Below are positions 10,330 through 21,669 of a stretch of 64,000 nt of DNA, one piece after another. Under the pieces are notes generated by a model, which made no database searches, was not told the DNA's origin, and saw nothing but the letters and a program-made list of their open reading frames with translations. Positions within the stretch are counted from its first letter, which is position 1. Each line of letters begins with the position of its first letter. This DNA is from Chinchilla lanigera (lineage: Eukaryota > Chordata > Mammalia > Rodentia > Chinchillidae): NCBI RefSeq assembly GCF_000276665.1, contig NW_004955416.1:569074-633073 (forward strand), in the 5' to 3' direction. Both the position numbers and the translations under genes were made by a program.

Positions 10330-11980
10330 CATATGCGTTATACATTTAAACTTTTACAGACCTTTCTATAAAAGACATTTCTTTGTAGCACTCTTCAGCA
10401 AGAGCCATGCAGGTACTGTGCTTTGAGTGTCTGGCCTGAGGCAGTGGCATCTTATCTTCATTGTTACTTATGGAGGCTGTGCGGAGAGGAATAGTTTGCA
10501 ATCTGCTCTTTCTTGTAGGGTTGGCATTCTTTAAGACTCTGAAACAGATCATCATGCCCTCAGCTTTTCTTTTTTGAACAGTATTCTCACAATTTTAAGG
10601 TATGTTTCAAGAGTTTTGAAACTGGAACCGTGCTCTCACTTACCTTCAGGTATAAATTCTGAGTGTTACATTTTAATATCATCTGTAAGCAATTTATTTT
10701 GCCCTGACTTGGTCACCTCTTAAAGAGTGAATCACTGAGTTCATACTGTGTATGCTGTCTGTTCTTTTTAAGACGTTACAGAGTTAGAAGAATGTTTACA
10801 GTGCGATGGGAGTACACTGGAGCAATATTGAAGGTGAAAATGGGGGAAAAACTGTGAATCTATAAGTGCTATTTGTTTTTTAGGTGGAATAAACAAAAAT
10901 GAAGATCCGACTAGAGTTTGGTCAAAAGAGCTGTCCATGTATGTTTTCAGTTCAAGCTATCCTCCTCAGTGTAATTTCATGAAAAGTTAATGGGGAGGTT
11001 TAATTGTGATGGTATTTGATTTTTTTTCTCCTATATCCTGTGCCAGTTTCTCCTGAAAAGAAGTAGGGATATCACTCCTGCGATATTCTTAAACCTTGAA
11101 TTATTTCTTCCCATGATGCTTGGGACAGTTCTATTTGCTCTTGTGATTCAGTCCATCCCCTCCCGCTTCTGTATAGTATATATTTTGCACAAATACAGTC
11201 TCTCTTTACAAAGACAGTTTTTAAAGTGAGGGAAGTGAGGGAACTTTCCACTGGATGTATTAGTCATCTCAAATAACAGAACTACAGAATATACATTTAA
11301 GAAAATTTAAATTTGGATAATCAAACAAATTCAGCTAACAAAACAATCTTTTCTTATAGTTGAAGATTGAAGTGGGTCAAATTTGATTTATGTTTTCAAA
11401 ACCTCAGAGGTAAGGGCAGCTGAATAAAGGATTTGTCTGCTAATCTGCAGGTCTCCAGCACCTTTCTTCGCTTCCCACGGTTTTGATGCGGGTTCTTTGT
11501 CTGTTCCTGCTGGTCCAGCTGCTTCATTTTTGTCACGTTCAGCACTATCGACTTTCTTTTTCTTGCCCTGAATCTGTATTTGTCCCTTAGCAGACTAGGC
11601 CTGGGTAGCTTTATTTTCCTTTCTTTTTCTTTTAAATCTCTGACCTTTGGTTCCTATTTGTTTAGGGATTCTTGATTTTCCATGAGTTTTCTCAGGGCTT
11701 ATTTTTCTACTTCCGCCACACCTCTTCTCTGTTCATTACCTGTGAGTTGCCGTTACAGGATTCTTTGGCTTTATTTAGTGCTTCTTTAGCTTTTTCCTTA
11801 AGTAGAATTATTTCCACTGTTGCTCCTCTAATAAGGTCTATGCATTTTATTTCCCTATGATTTTAGAATAGTATATGTGGACCTTTTCTGCAGGTCTGAT
11901 CATCTGAGTTACCTAGCAGTTTCAGCTATCCTGTTTAGAGATTTTATTTCAGTTCTCTCTCCCCTTGCCCCTCTCCTTGT
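10330..11980. other. unannotated intronic stretch
   Basis: No recognised gene or repeat. At 11,410-11,560 the minus strand has a short frame rich in Lys/Glu/Ala (GKKKKVDSAERDKNEAAGP), bounded by stops and of unknown origin; see findings. The rest is AT-rich. Confidence 0.45.
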
Positions 11981-11982
11981 CT

Positions 11983-12162
11983 GCAGGACTTGGTATTGAA
12001 CCCAGGGCATTCACACTTGAAATGCATCTCCAGCCCTTTTTATTTTTGAGACAGAGTTTCAGTGAATCGCTAAATTGCCCAGGCTGAGCTCAAACCTGCG
12101 ATCCTTCTGCCTCAGCCTCCCAGAGTGCTAGGATTGCAGAACTAGGCCACCACATTTCACCT
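11983..12162 (-). mobile_element. B1-dID composite SINE
   Basis: The plus strand reads GGACTTGGTATTGAACCCAGGGCATTCACACTTG...CTCCAGCCC (ID-like), then TTTTTGAGACAGAGTTTCAGTG...GCCTCAGCCTCCCAGAGTGCTAGGATTGCAG (B1). The minus-strand order is B1 then ID. Confidence 0.7.
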
Positions 12163-12164
12163 CT

Positions 12165-13790
12165 TTAGCCACTTCTATTTTTCTTCTTGCTGGTGGTTAG
12201 CTTTTTTTTTTTTTAAGGAAGTGGTGCCTAGCTTTTAATTTTGCTTTCACTTTGTTTTGCTTTCTTCATTCTTTCTTTTCAAAGCAATCTTCCTTGAAGA
12301 GTATTAAGTCTGTGTCTTATAACCAGGGGTCAGGTCCAGGACTCTTTATAACCTGTTTAGCAGGTTTATTACTATCAAATGCTGTGTATGGATTTCTTAT
12401 ATGCTTCATGCAACCCCTTTCTCATTGGAATGTTTGACCTTTATCTTCTAATATTTTTATGTCACGAAGGATTGTATCTGTTGTTAGCATTTCATACAAT
12501 AGATCTGTGTTTACATCATTTTTAATATTCATCAGGTGACAGACATTTTATAGTCAGAGGTTTGTATGGAGATGTGTTGTTTTTATCTTTATTGTATGAG
12601 TTCTACCTATGATTTGCTCAGTCTTACTGCTGTTTAGTATTAAAGTATGTTCTGTGGTTTAACCTGTTGAATTTTATCATTATCTCTAGAAGTATCCCAG
12701 CTTTCATACAGTTTAATTTGTTCTTCTAAAAATTGGTCCCTTTGCAAATTAAAGTCACCAAAATATTTGATTTGATGATAGATTTTGATCTGCTGAGTAG
12801 CCACTGTTAGCATGTTTTGCTTTTGTGCTTTTTTCTTATCCCACTCGCTTGAGTAGTGGTGGCAGTTGTAGTGTGTGTGGATCCCACAGGGTCGCTAGCA
12901 GTGATGGCCCTCACTCAAGTTCATTTTAAGGACTGAGTGTTTTATTTAGATTATTAGATATTTTAAATTATTCTTACTGCATATAAGAGAACATTAATGA
13001 ATTTTTGGGGGGTCTAACTTGTATTTCAGATACTCTTCAGGTGGATAAAAGTCAAATTGCATCATCAAATTTGAGGATTGTGTTGTAGTAGCGTCTCGCA
13101 CGTTGCTGTCCACTGCTGCTGTCTCCTCTGTGCCGGGCCATCTATGGACTCGCACTTCCCTTTAAAACTTTGCCATTCTTTTAGAGGAGTTGGGAAGGAG
13201 AACAAGTACATGCTTGTGCTCAGTGCCATGCTGAAGTGGAAATTGGTAATTTCTCTTCACTTGCTTTGAAAGGATAAAAGTCTTTATGGTAAAGTCTTTA
13301 ATGAAGATTAATGTAGAATCCTTTAATATAAAAAGTATGAAATACTTGAATTCAGAGGTTTTGAAAGGGCAACTATGACTTTAGGAATGTAATACAAGGT
13401 CATCTCTGCCAGTAAACTGAAGTATAGAGACGTGAAGGTAGAATGAAAGGAGCACCTGGCTTCAAAGTTGGTTCCCCCTCGGTATTCATGAAAGTCTATG
13501 TATGTTATATATGCTATATAAGATGCGTACATTTGTTTATGCATAAAGAAGTTTTATTGTCTGAACTTGGTCTACAGCTTAGCTTAGGACAGGACTTTAT
13601 GGTTGGCTGAAAAGCTGCCTTTGGGCTGGAGGCAGAAAAGGGCAGAAACCCTGAGGCTAGGGGGACAGTGTGCCAGGAAGCTGTGAGTCCTACAGAGTTT
13701 GGGGTGAGCCTTTTGAGGAGGCCTTGCATGGCTTTCCCTCGGGGCTGGCCTGTGGGTGGGCAGCAGTTGTCCTCCTGCCTAGGAAGTGTT
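12165..13790. other. unannotated intronic stretch
   Basis: No gene or confident repeat. 12,240-12,820 has a vague LINE-like look without placeable landmarks. 13,545-13,790 is GC-richer, with TTTTATTG (a reversed polyadenylation-like signal) at its left end, and could be an unrecognised retrocopy. Confidence 0.4.
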
Positions 13791-13799
13791 TCTTTAGAG

Positions 13800-13879
13800 C
13801 AGCGGTGGCAAACCTATGGCATGCATGTCACAGCCAGCTGTTGGTTGTCATTGAAAGCTCTGAAAGGTTCTCATCACTG
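13800..13879. mobile_element. 80-bp hAT-type MITE with exact 8-bp TSD
   Basis: The left end is CAGCGGTGGCAAACCT. The right end, reverse-complemented, is CAGTGATGAGAACCT, so the terminal inverted repeats match imperfectly and begin with CAG as hAT elements do. Flanking 8-bp duplications are CTTTAGAG (13792-13799) and CTTTAGAA (13880-13887). It is far too short to encode transposase, so it was mobilised in trans. Confidence 0.75.
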
Positions 13880-13889
13880 CTTTAGAAGT

Positions 13890-15285
13890 ATAGGTATGGG
13901 GCTGTGTTGGGGCAGGACCCAGGCCAAACACATCCAGCAGCACCTGGTTCTGGTTTTCTCTGGGGTATGGCAATATCTAGGCAGCCAGGATGTGATGCCA
14001 CTCATTTAGGGCAGCTCCTGCATGCAGAGCTGGTTTTGAATCTTCAGGCAGTCCTGGCACTCTTGTGCTTGTTCACCAGCTAGTGAAAGAAGTGGTCCTG
14101 CTTTCTGGGGCCACCCTGTTGCAGTTCAAATAGAAGTAGAGAGGGAGAGACCACAGACACAGGTTGACTGCACAGGTAACAGCGACCTCATGTAATGGTG
14201 GAGGAGCTCAGCTCGGGGTTGGTGAGAGATAAAGTGCTAAACACACACGCACATGCATGAGCACGAGTGGTATTAGCTGATCTGACAGAAAGGGGTGAAG
14301 CAAGGAGATGGTCACAGAGGCTCAGCGAGGGAGGAGGTCGAAGGGTGTTCAGAGGTTGGCGCTGGGGACATCCCTGGGTCCGCAGGTCTATCTGTTCTAT
14401 CCAAACTCAGTGGAAACAAGAGATTGCCTGATGGCTGTCCATTCTTTTGAGTTAAAAAAAAAATCATAAACTATTATTAGTGTATCAGCAAAAAAGTCTT
14501 CAAATGTACCTGAGTGAGCGACATACTCAAAAGAAGAAATTGTGTGTACAATACTACTTGAATGCTTTTAGTGGCATTGTCAGACTTGAAGTGGAATGGC
14601 AACAATACCTTATAATGGTTTGCTGTGAGAATACTACATAGGTCCCCGAATTCTGAGTGGCTTAAGAATGGAATTAATGCTAATAAAATGACAATACATA
14701 CTGCCTAATTTAGTGACAGAGTGTATGTTGTATATTCCTAAAAGAATAGTGAAGTCGTCAACATATTGGTTTTCATAATCTAGTGAGAATTCCTGTTAGA
14801 AAATTAGAACTGTACCTTACTTGTCTACTTGATTCTTGTGAAGGGGCCTCAGATACTGTGTCCTGTGTCTTGCATCTGTAGAGAAATATCCAATCCTCAG
14901 TAGTGATATTGCTGATCTTTTAAAATCATAGTTTTAGAAACTTTGTTTTCTTTATCTATTATGTTGGCTAAGTAGATAATTAATAGGTTTTGGTATTTAC
15001 CTTTAAAATTCTGTATAGAGCCTCCTGCCTTTTGTTTATATAATCTTCATGAAAGTTTACAATAAAATGAGATTATGGGTAATCTTGGATAACTTAATAA
15101 AATTCTAAATTTGCTATGATGAATTTTTGTTTCCATGGTGGGAATACTGTGTGATTCAGATCTGAGAGAAATGATCAGGCACCTGGGCTTTCTGGCATGC
15201 TGCTGTTTAGAGAATTGTGGAAACATTCAGATTGAGAGAGAGAGAGGAGTCTTTACAGATATTCATTCATTGAACATTTCTTGAG
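13890..15285. other. unannotated intronic stretch
   Basis: 13,890-14,400 is GC-richer than its surroundings with no recognised motif. 14,450-15,285 is AT-rich, with a short GAGA run at 15,234-15,247. No gene seen. Confidence 0.45.
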
Positions 15286-15289
15286 CTTT

Positions 15290-15405
15290 GGTTATTGAAC
15301 AATTCCTAGAAATTAAGAAAATGAAGCTTAAAGAGATTAAGTGAATGTGTACATGATTGCAAGATTGGGAATAGAAGTTCCAATAAGGTTTCTGGCTCCT
15401 AGTCA
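15290..15405 (+). mobile_element. MIR SINE relic
   Basis: AGAAAATGAAGCTTAAAGAGATTAAGTGAATGTG matches the MIR core (GAAACTGAGGCTCAGAGAGGTTAAGTGACTTG) at many positions. It is followed by GGGAATAGAAGTTCC and TTTCTGGCTCCTAG in the expected order. Confidence 0.55.
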
Positions 15406-15409
15406 GAGA

Positions 15410-16260
15410 AAATGCTTAAGGAGCCAGATGTATCTTGCATCATGCCAGGTGCTCAGGGTACATCAATGCCTACGGCACATTCCCTGCCTTTCAGAAGACT
15501 GTTGGAAGAGCTAATCTGCTCCGAGTCCTGCATGTTCTCGCTGAGCACAACAAGAACACCAGGCTCTGGCCACTCTTTGTCCTGGGTGTTTCTCATCGTT
15601 GTGTTTCAAGCAAGCGGCCAAGAGGGATGGTGGTGTGGTAGCTCTGCCAGACAGAGATAACTTGCTTCCCTTCCCTTTAAGAGCAGTGAGTCCTGGCCAA
15701 GCTTATTGTTCCCTTTTGTGTAACATAACCTACAGCACATGCCAGTACCCTCAGTGAACTCACTGGGTTGTCCCTTTGGGTCCAAGGGACCACCAGGAAC
15801 CACTGCAAATGAACACAAAGTTTTCACTACTGCTTTTGCCATGAATATAAAATTTTGTCTCCGATCCAAGTGAGTCATGTCTTCTGCCAACATCCATGAG
15901 ACAGTAACAGGCTAACTTACAGTCTTAGGGACGAAAGAAATCTGAGACCCAGCATGGTCTTGAGAGGTGACACAGATGAGGAAACCAACAAACACAGTTC
16001 CATGCGGCAGGTGCACAGTGCTGTGGGACAACTGAGGCAGGGCCTGCAGTTCCACTTGTAGCAGTCAGGGAGCTTTTCTGAGTCCACTGCTTGTGAGCTA
16101 ATGATATCAGACTCTGTATCTGTTGTGTGTAGAGCTTTTTATCTTAAATGTGTGATACAGTGCTTAGTGCCTGGTTCGTAACTCCAGTGGTTGGTTGCTG
16201 TGCGAATTATTCTTTGTGGCTATGATGTACAGAATCAGAAGTCCAAGTAAACTGGTGCTG
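15410..16260. other. unannotated intronic stretch
   Basis: Moderately GC-rich sequence with short open frames on both strands (15,412-15,660 plus, 15,606-15,893 minus). None has a family resemblance or paired splice sites. Confidence 0.4.
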
Positions 16261-16264
16261 TGCT

Positions 16265-16345
16265 GTGCACCGAGAGGCTCAGCCGCTTTGAGGTTGGGAT
16301 TGCTTGAGGCCAGCCCAGGCAACTTAGTGAAACTCCAGAAAAAGA
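16265..16345 (+). mobile_element. 7SL-derived SINE fragment (B1-like)
   Basis: GATTGCTTGAGGCCAGCCC followed by AGGCAACTTAGTGAAACTCC resembles the middle and end of a 7SL-derived monomer. The 5' half is too decayed to assign. Confidence 0.45.
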
Positions 16346-16544
16346 AACAAATGCAGAAGTCTATACATTCGCTACTAAAGTTCCTCTCCTTTTAAAAACC
16401 TGAAGTCTCTGGAAGATGGTCTTCAATAAAAAGCAACGCATGTAGCCCAGCATGAATCTTTTCAAAGAGGTGAGGAAAGTTGTAGAACCTTATTGCACAT
16501 AGAGTAACACCAAGGCCCAATTACTTACTTTGAGCCTTTTTCTT

Positions 16545-17130
16545 TTTGAATATCTTTTAGATTTTTTTCGTAAGAGTTGCAAAGATAATACAGAAAGTTT
16601 CCGTGTACCCTTTACCCAGCTCCTTGTAATGTCAGTGTTTCCCATAGCCATATTACATTTATCAAGACAAAGAAATTACCTTTGGCACACTACAGACAAC
16701 ATTTGAATTTCTCCCTGTTTTTTCCGTTGATATCCCTTTTGTCTTCCAACTCAAGATTCGATGTTGTCTTTTTTGATCTTGCCTTCTTAGTCTCCTCTAA
16801 TTTGTGAGTTTCTTGGTCCTTTCCGAACTTGACCCTATTGAAGTATATTAGTCAGGTTATATTGTAGACTGTCCTTCAATTTGGGATATTCTGATGTTTT
16901 CTCGTGATTAGATTGATCCTGGATTTTTGAGGAGGATACCACCAGGAAGATGAGGCTTTCTTGTTGGGTCATATCTGTGGATATATGGTATTTTCATGAC
17001 TGTTACTCATGATGTTAACTTTGATCACTTAGTTAAAGTGATATTTGTCATTGTAAAGTTCCTGCTTTTTCTCTTTCTATTCTTCGTTCATTAGAAATGA
17101 ATCACTAAAGACCTACTCACACTCAAGGAG
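16545..17130 (-). mobile_element. old L1 (L1M) 3' region
   Basis: Plus-strand antisense landmarks: AGTTTCCGTGTACCCTTTACCCAGC, CATTTATCAAGACAAAG, CTGTCCTTCAATTTGGGATATTCTGATGTTTTCTCGTGATTAGA, GATGTTAACTTTGATCACTTAG, AGTTCCTGCTTTTTCTCTTT and TCACACTCAAGGAG. I know this order from ancient L1 3' ends. Confidence 0.6.
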
Positions 17131-17401
17131 ATAGGAATTACGCTTCTCTTACTAAAGGACTAGTATAGGGAAGTTTGTAGGTGTACATTAATAACAGTAA
17201 GTAAATACTTGGGGTGAAATATTTTGAGGCTGTGCAAATGTTCTGTTTTTTTTGTAAAGCTTGAGGGGAGCCAGTTCTCTTGGAATGAGGTCAAGAATTC
17301 TTCTAGACAAGAGATCAAGCTATAATGACTAAATACTTGACCTTTTAATTTATGTTTTATTGTAGAACTATTTGTATTATAAATGGTGATTTGTTCTTTT
17401 G

Positions 17402-17590
17402 TTTTTTTTTTGGTACCAGCAATAGAACTCAGGACCTTGTGCTTGCCAGGCAGGCCCTTGTGCCACTGAGCTAAACTCCCCCCCCCAACCGCAAGGAGAA
17501 TCGAACTCATGACGTTGCACTTGCCAGGCAGGCGCTGTGCTGCTGAGCTAAATCCCCAGCCCCGATGCCACTGAGCTATATCCCCAGCCC
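17402..17590 (-). mobile_element. ID SINE nested inside another ID SINE
   Basis: The outer ID starts at GGTACCAGCAATAGAACTC (about 17,411) and its 5' end is the separated GATGCCACTGAGCTATATCCCCAGCCC at 17,564-17,590. Between them lies a second ID body (AGAATCGAACTCATGACG...CTGCTGAGCTAAATCCCCAGCCCC). The target motif TGCCACTGAGCTA occurs on both sides of the inner copy. The inner copy's tail region is C-rich (CTCCCCCCCCC...) rather than clean poly-T. Confidence 0.75.
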
Positions 17591-17706
17591 AGATGGTGCT
17601 ATTTTTAAGTCATTGACTCCTGTGTCAGTGTTTTTGAAGAATAGAAGTCTTCATGTTCACTGAATGAAATTAATGAGGGTATATTTGTGAACCAAGATAA
17701 AACACT

Positions 17707-17855
17707 AGCCAGGCATGGTGGTGCATGCCTGTAATCCCAGCACTCAGGAGGCTGAGGCAGGAGGCCTGCCATGGTTTGAGGCTACTCTGAGCTACATAGT
17801 GAGTTTAAGGCCAGTCTGAACTACAAAGGGAGACCCTGTTCCAAAAAAAAAAAAA
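17707..17855 (+). mobile_element. B1 SINE with TSD
   Basis: GCCAGGCATGGTGGTGCATG...ACTACAAAGGGAGACCCTGTTCC followed by an A-run. GATAAAACA occurs just before the element and again after the A-tail. Confidence 0.92.
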
Positions 17856-18029
17856 GGATAAAACAATAATTGATTGGACTTCTTCCTTGTGAATCAGTTT
17901 CATCAGTTCTAAGAAACTTACTGGGTATCCTTAGCACTTATTGGTTACCAAGTAAGTGTATGTGTAAATGATGTATGATTAAATATGTTCCAGTTGATTT
18001 CTATTTACATGTCTGAAATCCACTGCTGA

Positions 18030-18179
18030 AGCTGGGCATGGTGGCTCACGCCTGTAATGCCAGTACTTGGGAGGCTGAGGCAGGAGGATCATTGCGAGTT
18101 TAAGACCAGCCTGGGCTACAAAGTGAGCTCAGGGCCAGGCTAAACTTCATAGTGAGATCCTGTCAAAAAAAAAAAAAAA
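18030..18179 (+). mobile_element. B1 SINE with TSD
   Basis: GCTGGGCATGGTGGCTCACG...GCGAGTTTAAGACCAGCCTGGG...GTGAGATCCTGTC plus poly-A. The duplication AAATCCACTGCT lies at about 18,016-18,027 and again directly after the tail. Confidence 0.93.
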
Positions 18180-18189
18180 TCCACTGCTT

Positions 18190-19065
18190 AGAAAATCCTG
18201 ACTTAATGTGGTGTCTCTTATGCTAGAGGTTGTCATGATGTCCATGCAACTAGAAAATGCACTTTTCTAACTGTGACCCAGCAGGAGCTGATGGGTGAGA
18301 AAGGGGCAGGCTTCAGGGATTCAGCAGCCTACCAAGCACATACTCACCCCTTTGGCTGATCTCCCTTGGAAATTGGAATAACTCTGGGGTAACCATTGTT
18401 GCTTTCAGGGGTATTATCCAAAGAGAGCTATTAAGGTTAGTTTGTTTTCAGATTCATAAAGGGAAAGGCATCATGATATTCTGATGTATGACATAATCAC
18501 TTATTGCTTTACTACCATTCTCAGAAACTCCATAACCTAAGTGAACTTTTCTTTAGATAATTGAATTAGTAATAGAAAGTAGGAGTTGGCAGTATTTGTC
18601 ATAGTGCTAGGTGTGGGTAAAGATTTGTAGCAGTTTCTAAAATTTATAAAGTATTTTTAAAAAAATCAAAATTTGGCCATGGTGGGGTAATAGGAGTCAA
18701 TCAAATTGAATCTGACCATTAGCTTCTTAACCATTTGGCTTCTGAACCATGTATCATTGTTTTGTTTCAAAATACATTTTAGTACTGTTTGTTAACAGAA
18801 ATGTTTCTATTTATGTCCTCCTTTTTTGTTCTGTAGAATGAAGCATTTCTCATTTTTGGGCTCGTTATAGTAGAGTTTGAGTGGGAAAGGCATTGGGGTC
18901 AATAGCACAGGGACGATCTCATGGGGAAGGCAAAGCTGTGTAAACACTTTGGGACTAACCTCAGCATTGGGTTGACCAGCAACTACTTCAGTTTAGAAGG
19001 GAGAAGATAGAAGAGGTATAGGTAAAAACAAATATGTTACCTGGCTGGGTTATTCACAATAATCC
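18190..19065. other. unannotated intronic stretch
   Basis: No gene, RNA or recognisable repeat. No splice-bounded open frame. Confidence 0.5.
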
Positions 19066-19069
19066 TGCA

Positions 19070-19210
19070 AGAATATATTAAAGCATTTTATAGATGAGGT
19101 TAATTAAGGCAAGCAAGTTGTTTAAGGTCACATAACTAGTATGTGGTAGAACATCAGTGTGAATTCCTTTCAGTATGATTTCAAAACTGATTACTATTCT
19201 TTATATTGCA
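19070..19210 (+). mobile_element. MIR SINE relic
   Basis: TTTTATAGATGAGGTTAATTAAGGCAAGCAAGTTGTTTAAGGTCACATAACTAGTATGTGGTAGAAC follows the MIR core (AGATGAGGAAACTGAGGC...CAAGGTCACACAGCTAGTAAGTGGCAGAGC). Confidence 0.8.
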
Positions 19211-19360
19211 CAGTTGCTTTCGCAGTATGCATACAGTTGCCTACATAGCAAAAGGATCTCCGGAAATACAGAAAATGAATCCTTTTGTTGTTTGGGATTT
19301 TTTTCCTCCATTTTTTAGTATCTGCTAAAATCTTTTGGCTACTTTTATATAGTTATTATT

Positions 19361-19399
19361 ATTGTTGTTGTTGTTGTTGTTGTTGTTGTTTTGTTTTGT
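19361..19399 (+). repeat. (GTT)n microsatellite
   Basis: About 11 GTT units run directly into GTTTTGTTTTG and the adjoining B1. It probably grew from the A-tail of that minus-strand B1. Confidence 0.9.
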
Positions 19400-19507
19400 T
19401 TTAAGACAGGAGCTTGCAATATAGCCTAAGCTGGCCTTGAATTCATGACAGTTTCCTGCTTCAGCCTCCTGGGTGCTGGGGTTAGAGGTGTGCTCTACCG
19501 TGCCTAC
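19385..19507 (-). mobile_element. B1 SINE (diverged)
   Basis: TTTTAAGACAGGAGCTTGCAATATAGCC...CTGGCCTTGAATTC...CTTCAGCCTCCTGGGTGCTGGGGTTAGAGGTG. Lacks part of the internal duplication. Confidence 0.82.
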
Positions 19508-19514
19508 CTTTTGG

Positions 19515-21180
19515 TTAGTTGGCTAGTTCTGAAAAATTGGTAATGTTTAGTTTGTTGCCTTGTGATCTGGTCATCACAGTGGAATATTTTTCCTATTACT
19601 TATTTCATTTAAACTGAAAAGTCTGGGAAACAAAATACGGATTTATTTCAACTATCTGACTTTATTACTATGATAGAGGCACTCAGGAGCTCTAACATGA
19701 AAATGAGGTTTTCTTGACTGCTGATAATTATTAACTCAAGCAAAAAGATAATTATGTGTTATAAGCTGTGTATGCTGAAAGTTAAATGAAATTCGTCTGC
19801 CTCATTTTTTAAAGAAAATTGATAAAGCTTCCACTGTTCTGAATATTTTTCATATTTTTTTATTTAGATATCTTCCCTGCACAACTCTGAGAGAAAATCA
19901 AGAGGAATTGCTTCTGAGGCTTGTGGGAGCCTGGAAAACATGCACTGTATATATTCATACATAAACTCAGTATGAGCACAGCAGACTGCACCTATAATCC
20001 CTAGTTTTAAAATGAAGGAGTATTTATTTGTGAAGTATTTTTAAATCTTAGGTTGGAATCCCTTTGATGGGGGACTCTAGTGGTATAATTTTTTTAAATT
20101 TAGGTTAAGCTATATGAGAGCTATGTTTTTTCCATTACATATTGAAGTCAGAATGGTATTATGAGTTAATAATTTTCCTACACCTTGAAAGGGAATGGAA
20201 ATGAGATTTGGAAACTGGTAAGCCTTGTTTCTCTGCTTAGAGCAGAAAGTAATTTTGTGCTATCTCTGTGTACAGATAATGATAAATAGGCCAAACTGAA
20301 GAGGAAGTATATCATTAGACCTTGACTTTCTTTTTCTGTTACTCTATTTTCTTTCTTGTTCAGGTACAGACTACTAATTCAGGCCCAAGATTTTGTGTAC
20401 TTATTAATGCTGTGTTTTCTCAGGCGTTGCTCCTAGGAAACATGCATGTGTCGTTAATATTCCTAGTTTGTGCTCACTTTGTATGCAGCCATCAGCCCAC
20501 AGCTGGAGCAATCAGAGGGAGTGCTGCCCGGGAGGCAGAGCGTTGGGAGCATGCATGAGAGGGGCTATACTTGGACGTCTTTGCACGAGCAAAGCAACAG
20601 TTGCCATGAAGTCATTTTAGAGCTGTCTGACTCTGTGATGTCTTGTCGAGTTAGGACATTCCCTGTGCCTGATGAAGGGGTTGCTGCTCACAAAAGGTAG
20701 TGAATCCAGTCTGTGTGGGAGTATGCATTTCTGTCAGCTATAGGATAATTTCTCAATAAAAACTTGCTACTCCTGATGTAACTTTAAAACAGTGTATCTT
20801 CAACTGTGCATGCTTGATTTCCTTGTACCTCATCTTTCTCTACATTGGTACTGTGAGATATACTAGGTTACTGTGGGATCATTTGAAAAAACAGCACTGA
20901 CTGAACAAAGGTATTTTAAATCTTCTCCCCTGTTATCCCTATGCTTTTGTTTGCTTTTGGAATCCCAAATCATAGTGAAAGAGTGAGCTGATATTTGTTT
21001 GGAAATCCAGAGAATGGAAAATTAAGAACTATCATTACATATTGAATTTATGGCTAGGACAAGTTAGGGTTCACTTGAATGGTTTAATACCAATCTCCAG
21101 TTTCTTGCATTGCTCCTGGCAGTCTAATGACCAGCAGTTGATAAAAAGAAGAAAAATTTACAGCCACACATGTGTTGCTT
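19515..21180. other. unannotated intronic stretch with one splice-like window
   Basis: Mostly AT-rich. 20,364-20,696 is GC-richer, preceded by a pyrimidine tract ending TTGTTCAG (20,356-20,363) and followed by AAAAG|GTAGTG at about 20,696. I do not recognise any product; see findings. Confidence 0.4.
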
Positions 21181-21204
21181 CTTTGTTGTTGTTGTGTTTG
21201 TTTT

Positions 21205-21352
21205 GGTTTTTTAGAGACAGGGTCTCACTAGGTAGTGCAGGCTGGCCTTGAACTTGCTTATGTAGCCTGGGCTGGCCTTGAAGCCATGGCAATTTTCCTG
21301 TCTCACCCTCTCAAATGCTGGGATTATAAGGGTGCACCATCACGCCTGGCAT
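21205..21352 (-). mobile_element. B1 SINE
   Basis: TTTTAGAGACAGGGTCTCACTAGGTAGTGC, duplicated CAGGCTGGCCTTGAAC / GGCTGGCCTTGAAGCC, then ATGCTGGGATTATAAGGGTGCACCATCACGCCTGGC. Confidence 0.9.
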
Positions 21353-21539
21353 GTATTGCTTTTTTTTCTTGGTCGCTGGAGGTACCTGTTGCTTCTCTGC
21401 AGGTGCCCTTTAAAATTTATGAGGGTGTCAAACTGCTCTATGCTGGGTGAGATTGGTGTGTTATGAACCCTTGGTGTCATTTTCCTCATTCTTTAGGGCA
21501 TCACGTATGTTCATCTCGAAAACAATTTTAGATGTCATT

Positions 21540-21665
21540 TGGTCTGCACCTTTGCTTTTCAGATGGAGAAACTGAAGCTCATATAGGTTACCTGTAGCTT
21601 AACCTAAGGACATTTAGGTACTTGCTGGAGATGAATGACTCAAATAAGACTATGTTCTATAGGTT
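21540..21665 (+). mobile_element. MIR-like relic
   Basis: TTTTCAGATGGAGAAACTGAAGCTCATATAGGTTA resembles the MIR core. The downstream part is decayed. Confidence 0.5.
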
Positions 21666-21669
21666 CATA

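Noticed and set aside
13668..14009. Overlapping plus-strand frames next to the hAT MITE
   Set aside because: The frames run through the MITE itself and have no family resemblance.
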